DNA from: Circinella minor
Taxonomy: Eukaryota > Mucoromycota > Mucoromycetes > Mucorales > Lichtheimiaceae
Assembly (NCBI GenBank): GCA_016758965.1
Contig: JAEPRB010000124.1
Span: 55,658-119,657 of the forward strand
Direction of reading: 5' to 3'
Length of the DNA stretch: 64,000 nt
Position numbers and translations under genes: made by a program. Below, piece by piece: positions 13,226-25,504 of the stretch. The notes beneath the pieces were generated by a model that saw only the letters and a program-made list of their open reading frames with translations, was not told where the DNA came from and did no database searches. Positions within the stretch are counted from its first letter, which is position 1. Each line of letters starts with the position of its first letter.

Positions 13226-13870
13226 CTACGTCAGCAAAATATGACAATTTTATGATATAGATGCACATATATAATTCTCTGGGTAGAGTTAATGATACGT
13301 TTATGAAAGAACGTCTTTTTCAAGGAAGTAGTGGACTTCATTTTTTGGGACATATTTTTGTAATCACTACAATAATAATAAAATCAGACTTCCCCTGTGT
13401 CATTCCTTCACGTATTTATTGAAAATATTGTAGAATTTCTATCCTTCAATGGCATTTGAAGCCGTGCAACCATAAAAAAAGCAGCGATTTATATAATCAG
13501 GTGAGGCATAAAAGGGTTGGAATGCATTCGTGGATAACCGATGGATTATATAAGACACGATAATGCATCAATATTTTATGTAAATAGATGGCGAAGAACA
13601 GAATATTGGTAAATATACTGGGTGAGCGTATTAATGGCTCCATGGCAATGGCTTGTTGGTCAATTACTTTTCCAATTTATAGCAGCTTTTGCAAAATGCA
13701 TAATCCGCCGCCACCCAAAATATGATTGTGTTCACCACCGGCATTTTATAAGTCCCGTAGTATCAGTACCGTCGTAAGTATTAGAATTCTTCGTTAAGTC
13801 CAAGAAATGCTAACAATTGTTATTCCAAATCATCGTTTATGGTAGTAACTATACATTAAATAAATATATC
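13226..13870. other. Intergenic between MITE and tandem repeat
   Basis: About 645 bp of ordinary AT-rich sequence. I see no coding region, RNA gene or repeat in it. Confidence 0.5.
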
Positions 13871-13871
13871 A

Positions 13872-16317
13872 GTTAGTTACTATTTGGTGAATATCCAAAT
13901 TATGTATTTTATATTTATAATCACTATACCTGAAATTTAACAGCACTGGCTTCTTATAAGCAATGTAGCAGATTTTTCTTAATTCCTATATAGAATAGAA
14001 ATCACAACAAAAACGTGTCGTTATCTAAGGCATCAAGAAATAAAGTATTCCAAGATATGTAAATACTTCACCTATATAAATAAAGGATCTGACACCTGAG
14101 TAATATGTGATACATGAATCTCAAATCATAGAATAGGAAGGTCTAACCATAACAACCCGGTCAACACTATAGTTTTGAAAACTAGTATGTAAATATTCAA
14201 CAGGTTGCTGTAGAGCTATAGATCATTGTGTGTAATCTATCGACCCCACGGTCTGGCATCACCAAGCATCTAGTGAAGTATTATCCATGAAGGCAAAGTC
14301 CATATCACCCGGTTAAGCATTCAACAGGCAATTGTGAAAGTATAGGTAGTTATCTGAACTCCCATTGACTCCCACGAACTGACATAATAATTCTTCATGA
14401 AAGCAAGGTCCATATCACCCGATTAAGTATTCAACAGGCGATTGTGAGAGTATAGGTAGCTATCTGAAGCTCCCATTGACCCCCACGGACTGACACCATC
14501 AACAGTATGCTTGTAATTGCTTCCTCAAGGCATGTCCTTCATCACCCGGTTCAGAGACAACTGGATAGTCGGTGTAAATATTCAACAGGCGATTATCACA
14601 AGTGTAGATCACTAAGCATCCAGTGGAGGATTACCCATGAAGGCAAGGTCCATATCACCCGGTTAAGCATTCAACAGGCGACTGCGAAAGTATAAGTAGT
14701 TATTTGAAACTCCCATTGACTCCCACGAACCGACATAATAATTCTTCATAGAAGCAAGGTCCATACCACCCGGTTAAGTATTCAACAGGTGATTGTGAAA
14801 GTATAGGTAGCTACCTGAAGCTCCCATTGACCCCCACGGACTGACAAAATAACCCTTGGACGCATGTCCTCCACCACCCGGTCTACAAATGCAGATATTC
14901 GACAGGTGATTATAGTGACATGCAATCTATTGACCCCATGGACTGCAGCAAGAAGTTCAATGAATTCGAAAAACATGTAACGACAGATCGTTCCAGTATC
15001 AGATCCTTATCCAAGTAGCCGTCCTTTCCAGTAATAATTGCCCTTTTAATAAATAAATGTTAGTTACTATTTGGTGAATATCCAAATTATGTATTTTATA
15101 TTTATAATCACTATACCTGAAATTTAACAGCACTGGCTTCTTGTAAGCAATGTAGCAGATTTTTCTTGATTCCTATATAGAATAGAAATCACAACAAAAA
15201 CGTGTCGTTATCTAAGGCATCAAGAAATAGAGTATTCCAAGATATGTAAATACTTCACCTATATAAATAAAGGATCTGACACCTGAGTAATATGTGATAC
15301 ATGAATCTCAAATCATAGAATAGGAAGGTCTAACCATAACAACCCGGTCAACACTATAGTTTTGAAAACTAGTATGTAAATATTCAACAGGTTGCTGTAG
15401 AGCTATAGATCATTGTGTGTAATCTATCGACCCCACGGTCTGGCATCACCAAGCATCTAGTGAAGTATTATCCATGAAGGCAAAGTCCATATCACCCGGT
15501 TAAGCATTCAACAGGCAATTGTGAAAGTATAGGTAGTTATCTGAACTCCCATTGACTCCCACGAACTGACATAATAATTCTTCATGAAAGCAAGGTCCAT
15601 ATCACCCGATTAAGTATTCAACAGGCGATTGTGAGAGTATAGGTAGCTATCTGAAGCTCCCATTGACCCCCACGGACTGACACCATCAACAGTATGCTTG
15701 TAATTGCTTCCTCAAGGCATGTCCTTCATCACCCGGTTCAGAGACAACTGGATAGTCGGTGTAAATATTCAACAGGCGATTATCACAAGTGTAGATCACT
15801 AAGCATCCAGTGGAGGATTACCCATGAAGGCAAGGTCCATATCACCCGGTTAAGCATTCAACAGGCGACTGCGAAAGTATAAGTAGTTATTTGAAACTCC
15901 CATTGACTCCCACGAACCGACATAATAATTCTTCATAGAAGCAAGGTCCATACCACCCGGTTAAGTATTCAACAGGTGATTGTGAAAGTATAGGTAGCTA
16001 CCTGAAGCTCCCATTGACCCCCACGGACTGACAAAATAACCCTTGGACGCATGTCCTCCACCACCCGGTCTACAAATGCAGATATTCGACAGGTGATTAT
16101 AGTGACATGCAATCTATTGACCCCATGGACTGCAGCAAGAAGTTCAATGAATTCGAAAAACATGTAACGACAGATCGTTCCAGTATCAGATCCTTATCCA
16201 AGTAGCCGTCCTTTCCAGTAATAATTGCCCTTTTAATAAATAAATGTTAGTTACTATTTGGTGAATATCCAAATTATGTATTTTATTTTTATAATCATTA
16301 TACCCGAAATCTAACAA
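13872..16317. repeat. Tandem duplication: two 1187-bp units plus a ~70-bp third start
   Basis: The segment starting GTTAGTTACTATTTGG occurs at 13872, 15059 and 16246, exactly 1187 bp apart. Units 1 (13872-15058) and 2 (15059-16245) differ at only about three positions that I could find (G/A changes near 13966, 13982 and 14042 against unit 2). The third copy stops after about 70 bp at CTAACA. Each unit contains about seven degenerate sub-repeats of roughly 110-120 bp with the core CACCCGGTTAAGNATTCAAC, then AGGCGATTGTGAAAG and a CCCACGGACTGACA-type block. There is no meaningful reading frame; the short open frames are identical in both copies only because the DNA is. Confidence 0.95.
16246..16317. 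repeat. Short terminal-repeat-like segment (third copy of unit boundary)
   Basis: This ~70 bp segment is present three times (13872, 15059, 16246) and separates the long internal parts. Copies two and three are preceded by T, and the third reads TGTTAG...CTAACA, that is TG...CA with 6-bp inverted ends, as in LTRs. The array can therefore be read as repeat-internal-repeat-internal-repeat, like a recombined TRIM element. The first copy has CA instead of T before GTTAG and ends TTTAACA, and I could find no target-site duplication, so this reading is tentative. Confidence 0.4.
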
Positions 16318-16900
16318 TGAGGTGCGCACGTAATCTTGCTCAAGAAAAACCATAAAGAACAACTACAAATATACTTCACAATAAATACAAAAGTTATTAA
16401 ATGTTGCTCCATGTAATATTATATGAAGTACCATCAATTAAGAAAGCATATCATGTAAAAGTTTGCTGTAGTGTGTATTTCCATCAGAAAAATAAATGCT
16501 GCCAAAGTGAAAAAAATCCTTTATACATACATATCTAAATCTTTTTTTTTTTTTTTTTTTTTTGGTATCCTATCATAGCCGAAAGAAAAACAACAAGGGA
16601 GCATATATATTTATTAAAATATAGCGAAAGAAAAACAGATCCATTATCATTGCTGTAATTGGTAGTTGCATGCTCTTACACCCTTGCATTTGTGATAAAC
16701 TACGAAATAATAAGTTTACCCCCGTTCACCCATACTCCACCTTTTTCTATTTTCTTTACATTGTTCAAAGCAGGTTTTGGGGGAAGGAATTGATTGAAAC
16801 ACTGCATTATAATGAAAGGACCAAGAACTCTGAATATGTGGTATTTGTAAAACGCGGAGTTGCAAAATCGGAAGTCTATTGCACAGATCCTTTTGTTTGG
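16318..16900. other. Intergenic with a poly-T tract
   Basis: AT-rich with a T run of about 21 at 16543-16563. An open frame at 16670-17014 (+) runs into the inverted-repeat arm described next and has no recognisable protein features, so I do not call it a gene. Confidence 0.4.
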
Positions 16901-17722
16901 ACGACAGCAACCAAAAGTTGTGCCATCTTGCGGTCGTGCCATCCCCCCATTCCTGTGCTTAATTTGACTCCCCTGTCTTTGGTTGTGCCTTACTATCCTA
17001 CCATCTTCAAATAACTAGCTATTGGTACTTGATAATGTGATATAAGGACTTTAAAATAATAGGATTATTACATATATGTACAGCTGATATTATTCTTACT
17101 TAAAACCTACTTACCTATGGAAGTAATAATTTTGGTTAATGGAAACACGCTAAATAACACATGCACAGACACAGACACGCACACAATATATATGTTACAT
17201 TGACTTATACAACACTGTTATGGTTCCAAATATGATTGTGAAATAGTTTATCTTAAATTACACACTTTGTCTCCTTCATCTTTTTTTAATAGTTAATGTG
17301 CGTATTTTATGGATTATTTTCATTTTTTCTTTAGTAAAAAAATATATTGGTTTATAATCAATTTCGCATCACTGTAATCATAATTTTTATTCCAGCTCTG
17401 CTATAATTTCGTACCCTTGTATATATAATATAATTGTACAATATTTCTTTTTAATTTATCATCTGCGTTAGTAAGTTGAATAAGCTAATTCATTGTCATT
17501 ATATTACTGAGTAAAAATGGGAAATTACTCAAAACGAAACAAAAGCATTGTTTTTTAACGTCATTATATGTTAGAAACTATTATTTATGCAAAGGTACAG
17601 CTTGGAGGGCAGGATAGTAACGAAGGATCAATGGCTCGACCAAACACAGCAGAATAAAATAACCACAGTCATGGGGGGAGATGGCACGACCGCAAGATGG
17701 CACGACTTTTAGTCCCTGCCGA
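16901..17722. repeat. Pair of ~100-bp degenerate inverted repeats
   Basis: The left arm (about 16901-17011) and the reverse complement of the right arm (about 17586-17722) share GTGCCATCTTGCGGTCGTGC followed by CATC and a C-run. Weaker but collinear similarity follows (TGTCTTTGGTTGTGCC against TGTGTTTGGTCGAGCC; TTACTATCCT in both). Within the core GTCGTGCCATC is itself directly repeated. About 570 bp of AT-rich sequence lies between the arms. This looks like an old, non-autonomous TIR element or two opposed copies of a short repeat; the borders are uncertain. Confidence 0.65.
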
Positions 17723-17817
17723 CATAATGGGTATATAAACGGAGTAGTAATGGTATACTCAAAAGCACAACGGTACGAAATCATTTTATATTTTACTACT
17801 GTCTTTTGACTGGTGTA

Positions 17818-19682
17818 TCATTTTTGTAATATACATGTTGATGAAAAAAAGAAAAAAAAAAGAATAAGTATTGATGTATTGCTAATGCAGGTTTGATATA
17901 TACACAGGTAAAAATAAAACCATTGCTGTTTTTCTTTTTTTGCTGAATGTTGGTCGCTTTCACTATTAGTTGTTGATGTCGATGAGGATGGTGATAATTG
18001 ATTTGTAGTAATACATGGTGGTGGTATTGGTATTAAGGCCCGTTTCTTTCCTTTTTTTCCTAATAATATGACCTTGTTATCTCCTTTAATGGCTGCTACA
18101 GTATCTAACAAATAGAGGCGTGTACGATATGCAAGTTTCAGGATTGAGATAAGCGACGGAAAGCAAACATCAGGATGAAGGGGAAGTGCTGCTCTCTCCG
18201 ATTGGGTGATGCGGCAAACTGATCCTTTGGGACAGTCCAACACGATGACCGACATGTGTAAACCTAAAATCATCAACAGTTGTCATGTATTACCAAGTAA
18301 AATAGGACAATTGAGTGGATATTATATTTAACGCTTGATTTTGTGCATAACACGTATCTGAAATTATGAATGCCGTTGTTTTGATAGAGTGAAGAGTTGA
18401 TGGGCACTCACGTGCAATATATGTCAAAAGGTTTTTTAACATTTTCGGTGCTTTGATACCACTTTCATGAAGCTCCTTGCTACTGTTTTCTTCATCATCC
18501 TTTAATGCAACGTCACTAATTCCAAGTTCATAATTTAGATAACTGCACTTCATATCAGGTTGTTCACCAACACGATGACGAGCAGTGGCTCTATGTGCAG
18601 GTAGAGTACGGTTATGATTATGTCTTGTTGATGACGTCTGCGACTTTCTTTTGCCATTATAAAAACAAATAAATAAATAAGCTTTAAACAATCATACCCA
18701 TCATACTCATCATACTCATCACACCCATATTCAAATATATGCAAACACGTACGATCTAGCCCGTATTTCTGTTAAGTCAAAACAATTGGACACAAATGGC
18801 CAAACCCGATACTCTACGTCGTCCTCAATCGCTGTCAAAGAAATTCATGTTGTTTAGATCCACAACCTCTCTAATCTGATACAAATCAGGTTCGTCTGAT
18901 GGATTGAATGTTTTGTCGGCGATGGTAGCGTTCAAGTCACGAAGGGTTTTCTATAGTTTAAATATATATCATATCGATAACCATCTATAAAAGCGCACAT
19001 AACGATAAACCCCATTATACCTTACCAAGAAACGAGTATAGGTATAGGTATTCATAAACAAGTTTTAGAAGTTGTTGGTCGGAATCAATTGAACTAAAAT
19101 CGCCAATCTCGTTCAATTCTTGCTCTGCGAATACTTCAGCTTAAAATGGATCATCAGGGTTTAGAATCAAAAAATTAGCTGAGCTAAAGAATGGTTTTTG
19201 TTCAAAAGTATCAATAAGAGGTCAGTTGGGCAAAAATTTGAAGCTATAAAACAAAAGGTCGACAGCAAACAGCCACATTATCCACATTTATTCAGTGAGA
19301 CACTTACTGTTCACACTTTAATGAATAATTCATCATGACCTGTTCGACAATCCAGCCACTCTTCAATTTCCACACTTCTCCAGATTCAATCACCTTCTCG
19401 TAATTGTTCTTTACTTCATCGAGAGCTTCTTTAGACATTAGAATTGAAGTTTTTTTGCTGGTGGTGGAACAACTAGTGACACTGGCAGTGGGTGGATCCG
19501 GTGACGATGACGATGAGGTTGAGATTGGCTTTTCAGATTTTTTTTCGCTGTGCGTTAATAACTCCCCAATCGATCTCCTACCAAATCCAAAATAATTGAA
19601 AAAAAAATACATGTAGAAGTACAAACCTCTTCAAAAACACCTTCAACTTCTGCATCTTCCATAATTTCGGCCGGGATACCAT
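17818..19682 (-). pseudogene. Broken member of the Mucorales-expanded unknown family
   Basis: Exons are recognisable at 19682-19627, 19577-19308, 19183-19021, 18950-18753, about 18643-18358 and about 18263-17818. The order of conserved blocks is intact: LSKEALD-like (MSKEALDEVKNNYEKV), KSGWIVEQVM, ILNPDDPF, YRVWPFVSNCFD, RVGEQPDM, and VLDCPKGSVCRIT. From recall these blocks characterise a large family of hypothetical proteins in Mucorales. Lesions: (1) an in-frame TAA at 19141-19143 between DDPF and AEVF, where family members have Tyr; (2) a frame change in the exon around 18785-18850, between LNNMNFFDSD and IEDDVEYRVW; (3) the donor after TTTCAG at 18358 reads AT instead of GT (18357-18356). 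Possible N-terminal material lies further upstream near 20070-20280 (MIDFKNIVDNRTINKK). The molecular function is unknown. Confidence 0.65.
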
Positions 19683-19699
19683 TCATGTATCAGGTAAGA

Positions 19700-21324
19700 G
19701 AATTGATTGGTCCCAATTAGGAAATGCCCCTAGTGGTGAAGCGAAAGGGTTATTATTCTATTGTAAAATGATGGTTATATTTTATATATGGATTGGGAAC
19801 TCATAACTATTTGGAAAAAAATAATAATGATATTTGTTATACGTACTGTATATGTTCGAGATACATTTTGCTGTCATTTTTGTTTCTACAATCGATTTTG
19901 CCACAAACATTATTGTATTTTGCTTTCTTGTTGTTCCCTTTATACGTTCAATGCTGCTACATATAACACATCTTCTTTATCTTTTATATGGATGTCTTTA
20001 AGCAGATTATTATTGCTGCTACTGCTGCTGCTATCTGTAAATTTTTGAAGTGCTATAATAGAATTTGGATCTGTTAACACTAAATTATGTTACAACTAAA
20101 ATTAACATTTTTGGAGACGTATTTATCACTTCATATAAGCTCGATGCCATAGCGCTGGATTCAATGACAGCGGTTCGACTAATGGTAAGCTTTTTATTAA
20201 TGGTTCGGTTGTCGACAATGTTCTTGAAATCAATCATGAACTCTCCATCAGATAATGCTTTTGTTTACTTAGATTTTCTCTCGGCCTTAAGATGTCTTCT
20301 TTCTGTTTTTCTTCCATGTTTTTTTTTATAATTAAAGTTATATTCCATTGTGACACTATTGATGCAGTCCAAGACACCAATAACTTTTTTTAATATTGAC
20401 GCTAATAAAATAATAATAACGTACGTATGAACTTTCTTCTCTCTTATGCTTTATGCTGACCTGTTTAAGTCTCAGCAACATGTCATAGTCAAAATTGATT
20501 GATTTTCACTGCCTCATTTCACTTTGACTTTAGCCGTGCCCTTTTTTTACCCCTTATTATTCTTTAGTATGTGTGCTATCTCTATGTCATCATCATGTGT
20601 TACAGAAGCTGTATTCTTGAAAAAATTTTAGAAAAAAAGAAACAATTGATGGCAGCCGTGTGGTATAAGTAATTTTTTTTCTCTACATTTTGGAGTCATG
20701 TGCCAGATTAATAGAATGTTATCCTCGCCGAATGAAATGTTTCTAACTTTATATAATAGCTATTATATACGCCTAATTTTTTTTTATCTTCATAATATAT
20801 CTTTTTGTTTGTTGTTAATGACAATAAATTATTATAGAAAATGCTAATTGTATTTTTAAAAAGAGGGATCGACCAAACAATCTTCCGCTCTCATTCATCA
20901 ATGTCTGATAAGAATAATTGTTTTTTACGAAAATCCCGAAAAAGAAAAATTTAAACATGTATATATATTTTTATTTGTTTTTTTAGTTGAATCAAGGGCA
21001 ATTTTCAGATTGTTTAGAAAATCAAAACGATCTGTTGTTGCATTGAGTGTGTGAAATAAACTACTCACCGAGGAAAACTCTATTATACTTCTCTCTTTTT
21101 TTTCGCTCTTTTTCAAAAACCTTCTTTTTTATATATACACTACGTTACAAGCGCATACATATACAGCATTACATTACAAGATTGAAAATTTTGTATTATT
21201 CTTAAGAACCAACAAGCGAAAAAAAAAAAGAATCCAAAGGCTACACCACCTCGAAAAATAAAGCTATTTTTTTTTTTTTGGTTTTGGAATAAATACAAGC
21301 GCCTGTGAAAGAAAAGAAAAAAAA
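19700..21324. other. Intergenic with possible N-terminal fragment of the family gene
   Basis: Mostly AT-rich. On the minus strand about 20285-20095 reads EFMIDFKNIVDNRTINKK and on to a stop, protein-like and plausibly a displaced first exon of the pseudogene at 17.8-19.7 kb. An in-frame stop lies just upstream of it. The right part (20340-21324) holds the promoter of the RSPRY1-like gene; no other gene was recognised. Confidence 0.3.
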
Positions 21325-24300
21325 ATGCCAGTATTAGAGGAAGTTGCAAGCAATCCAGCATCATTCGATTATACCAGTCGTATGGTTGAAAGTTCATGGC
21401 GACATATTCTTGCAATTGCTCAAAATCACATTCATGAGTATCAGCAAGAAAATAATGATGATGAAAGACGGGCCTCACAAGAATTTTATGATCGAGAACG
21501 AAGGATGGTTCATGCACTTGATACATTGTTTCAGTTAGCTTATGAAGGTAAAAAGCCAGGAGTTTTTTAATTACATAAGTTACGATAAAGATTCATATAG
21601 ATTGAAAAACATATTGGATTAAACATAAAAAACAATTATTACAATTTTTAGGAACTGGATATCTTGCATTCATAGCAACCATTACATCTGCGCTTGATCC
21701 AGAAAGTCCAGTTGCTATGGCGTTTCTTAGCCACATTATTGATCGTGCAGCATTACCATCACGAGAAACCATGGCAGCTGTATCACCTGTCATATTGTCC
21801 AGATTAAATAAAACTACTCATCATATGTATAATGTATTGTCTTTATTGGTAACACCGTCAGCAACAACAGCAACAACAACAGCACCTATTTCACCAGATA
21901 ACAATAGTAACAATAATAATATATCAACCACTATTTCCAAATTAAACGGTCGTCGGCGTCGTTGTTTACGTCAACAACACCAAAAACAGCTTGCGAATAT
22001 TCAACAATGGAAAAAACCTTGTTCGCAATGTCGTGATTCAACACCATCCTCTTCGACCAGTTGTCAACAACAACCAAGACAAAAAAAGAAGAAAAAGAAA
22101 CGCTGCAATGGACCAAGTATGTTACTTAAGTTGAATTCTGCTGCATTATGGTCTCTTTTGGCAGAAAAATTTGCAGGTGATTTATGTCAAGAATTATGGA
22201 CAAATGAAGTAGGTGATCTGTTATTACATTTCCTTGCTGATCCCGATGAGGATTTGCGCGTTCGAATATTCGCTTTAATTGCCTTGGAGAAATTTGCATT
22301 GACAGGTAATCGAATGGCTATTTATTGGGACTGTAGATAATATATATAAGAGGAAAATTAACAGTGCATGTATTTGAGAATATAGGTGCTGTTAAAGAGG
22401 CAATTCTTGCTAACCCGTGTAATATTCGTACCATTTTATTATCGGTGATTCAAGAATGCGAAGATGCCAATCACAGGATTTTTCTCATGTCACCTTATTC
22501 ACCTGTATCATCACTATCTCATAGTTCTGATCCAGAAACGATGGATACAATGATTCCAAATCATAACAATAGCAATAACAATATAGCCAGCAAATCTTCT
22601 TCATTACCCCCGGCGGCCGATAAAGTCAAATACTGCCTAGAAAACATGTGGCGTGATACAAAAATGCAATTAATGCGATTGTTTCACCGAAAACACAAAG
22701 ACAACAATGATGATAATGATAATGAAAAATACAGTGATCACTTTGACGATGGCTGGTCACTGGATGGCCACTTTGATAAAACAATATCGACAGAAGAAGG
22801 CAGTTATCATGATGAAAACGTAAATAATCATAGTAACATGTCAAGAACGTTTTCAGCATCATCAACAATTGCTTCGTCGATATTATCATCAGAAGACCAG
22901 CATATTAAACAACGAGCTTCACCTCCACCTCGAGCGGAATTCATGTCTCATCTTAATAGTTTTGACACCGGATTTATACCACCTGAAGGAAAACTTCGAG
23001 ACGATTGGACACGATACGTTCAATTAGCGCATTGTTCAAGATGGGCTTTAGATAATGTATTTACTAGTAAGTCTATATCTTAATTAGTATTTTATTAATC
23101 CTTATATCGTATACATGTATTATATATTTACAGTTTTTTTTTTCTAGGTGATGATGATCAACAGGTAAACTAAAAAAAAAGGAATGGTGAATAATTTTTT
23201 TCATGCCGAAACCAAACAAATAACACCATGTATTTTTTTCTGTAAATTTTATTTATTTGTTTATTTCTAGCTTGCTTGTTCATGGGACCTGTCTCATTTA
23301 AAAGCCATAATGAACGTATTCGACGCTACAGCTCATTGGAAACTAGGTGGAAATGGTCTTGAATTACGTAATGATCGACCTCATTTTGAATCTATAAGAT
23401 CAACAGCTTGTGTTAAAAATGGAAAATGGTATTATGAAACTATGTTATTAACAAATGGTATTATGCAATTGGGCTGGGCCACAAGTCGTTGCAGATTTAC
23501 ACCTGAAGAGGGTTATGGTGTTGGTGATGACTGTGTATGTGTATTCCTTGTTTTCTTTTTGTTACTAAAATGAGAATGTAACTAATAATTAACTTATGTC
23601 TCTTTTTTTGCAATCTATTTTAGAATGGTTTTGCATTTGATACATATCGTACAGCTGTTTGGGTACGAACTTATTTATTTGTTGTATCATTTTGCTGCTT
23701 TGTTTATATTTATTATTATAAAACAACAGCTACTGTAACTAATTCAACATTTGTATATAATTATTATTATAATAGGCGGATGGATCTGCAGTGTACCCCC
23801 AATCTCATAATAATGTTCATTGTCGTGCAGGAGATGTTTTGGGAAGTTTTTTGGATCTGGATAATGGACTTTGTACATTTTTTATTAATGGATGTGATCT
23901 TGGTTTAACTGTTGAATTTGAACATCCTACGCGCCAACGTCGTCCATCTGAACAACATCAAGATGAAGAGGATGAAAATATAGCAGCATCACCTATGCTT
24001 CCACCACCACCTTCATTTAATAGCAATGATGAAAATAATAATGAACAACAATTCGAAGCAAGACCAAGTAGAAATAACAGTAGAAAGAAAAGTACCAGAA
24101 GTAGAAATTCAAGTAATAGTAAATCGACTAGTAGTTTGGGACTTTATCCAGCTGTAAGTCTTACAACGCATCAACATATTCTATTGAATTTTGGTGATCG
24201 ACCATGGATATATCCACCTCCTGTTTCAGTCAAGTACAAAGGTATCAGCGAAGCAGGAAAGTTGGATGAACATTTTAAAAACAGAGTTATTAAATACGTA

Positions 24301-24833
24301 CAAAAACGTAATAAGCCACGATGTAAGTCTCAGGCCACTGTATCTACAACAGCAAGCTCTAATTTTACTCCACTCACAACAACGACGACAGCGGCAACCA
24401 ATCATAATACAATAATTAACAATAATACCTCTACAACACTAATGTCGATACAACAGCAATCATCACAATCGCAATCAATACCAAGATCATCTATAACATC
24501 ATCAAAAACCATTGAAACAGACTTACTCAGTAGTAGTAGCAGTAGTGATAGTAGCTATGATTGGGATGGACCCCTTTGCACAATTTGTTTCTCGGAACCT
24601 AAAAATGTGATGTTGTTACCGTGTCGGCATACTGGTTGGGGTGGACGGTGTGCCGATGCACTTGACATGTGGTATGCGCTTTTTTCTTAACCTTTTTCAA
24701 GTCTTTACAATTGCTACTAATTTCCAATACTAATTATAATTCCTTAAATTACTATTATAGTCCATTATGTCGTGCAGGCATTGAAGATCGTATCAGTTTA
24801 CCTGACAGTATCAAATCACCAGTCATCAATTAA
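21325..24833 (+). CDS. RSPRY1-like protein (SPRY domain plus C-terminal RING-type finger)
   Basis: Probable E3 ubiquitin-ligase family protein by analogy with animal RSPRY1. Eight exons: 21325-21547, 21652-22305, 22365-23066, 23148-23164 (17 nt), 23271-23534, 23624-23662 (39 nt), 23776-24671, 24761-24833; all phases agree, giving 955 aa. The N-terminal ~300 residues are helical and repeat-like, with Asn/Ser/Lys-rich insertions. The SPRY domain runs from about 545 to 765 (ACVKNGKWYYETML, GWATSRC, GVGDD, GDVLGSFLDLDNG, ILLNFGDRPW), split by a low-complexity insertion near 665-745. The RING is about 900-945: CTIC...LPCRH...RCADALDMCPLCR. Compared with the usual C3HC4 spacing the fifth ligand position (HTGWG) is Gly, so one zinc ligand seems missing. 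The start is an ATG in an A-rich context. Confidence 0.9.
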
Positions 24834-25504
24834 TTAGTTAGTTTGTCAGTCATCATTCTTATATATACGAACTTGTACAATAGTAATTATTGATAATAAA
24901 ATTAGGAAGATTATATATAAAGTATACTTTTCTATTGCTGCTATTATGATTGTTATATGTGATTATTATGCTAACAAGACAGTGCTCTTTTTTTTGTGTA
25001 TATCGCATGAGAAATGATATTAAAAATATGGAGATGATAAGAATCATAATGATCCCTGCAGTCCTATTTTGATCTGGTGGTCAACTTACTTTTTTTTTCA
25101 TTTTCTATTGTTTTTCTCCTGTAACCAAACTAATGAGTAATGATGTTACCTTATTGAAATATTAATATTAAAGTATACGGTTATGTTTGCATTATTTTTG
25201 TTACTATAAAACAATAATAATTAAAAGTGGTAGTGAAATACAAAAAGTTCATGCATATGGAAAAAAGGGGGAGTTTCCTTTTCTTTTTGACTTTCCATCC
25301 ATCATCACCCCCTTAACGAAACATATACATATGATTTTTCTCTTCTGCTCTTTCTTTTCTTGTATTCTATTTATACACAAAACAATACATATCTTTTCTC
25401 TTCTCTATTCTCTTCCCCCTTCTTTTCCCCCTTCAATCTTTGTTTTATTTATTTATTGAGCAAAAGCGAATGTTAGATCGAATATTTTATCATTATCATC
25501 GCAA
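24834..25504. other. Intergenic between RSPRY1-like and PPxY membrane protein genes
   Basis: AT-rich with C/T-rich tracts at 25380-25440 just upstream of the next start, a common feature of fungal promoters. No gene recognised. Confidence 0.5.

Noticed and set aside
14507..14695. Open frames repeated identically at 15694-15882 (and 14782-14976 / 15969-16163 on the minus strand)
   Set aside because: They are identical because the DNA is a tandem duplicate; they are composed of the sub-repeats and show no coding signs.
16670..17014. 114-codon plus-strand frame
   Set aside because: Its C-terminal third is the inverted-repeat arm read as protein; no homology or codon signal seen.
18300..18430. 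Alternative 57-bp intron with acceptor TTTCAG at 18358 in the pseudogene
   Set aside because: It would remove the conserved TTAFIIS block and does not restore frame with the next exon; a mutated donor explains the data better.
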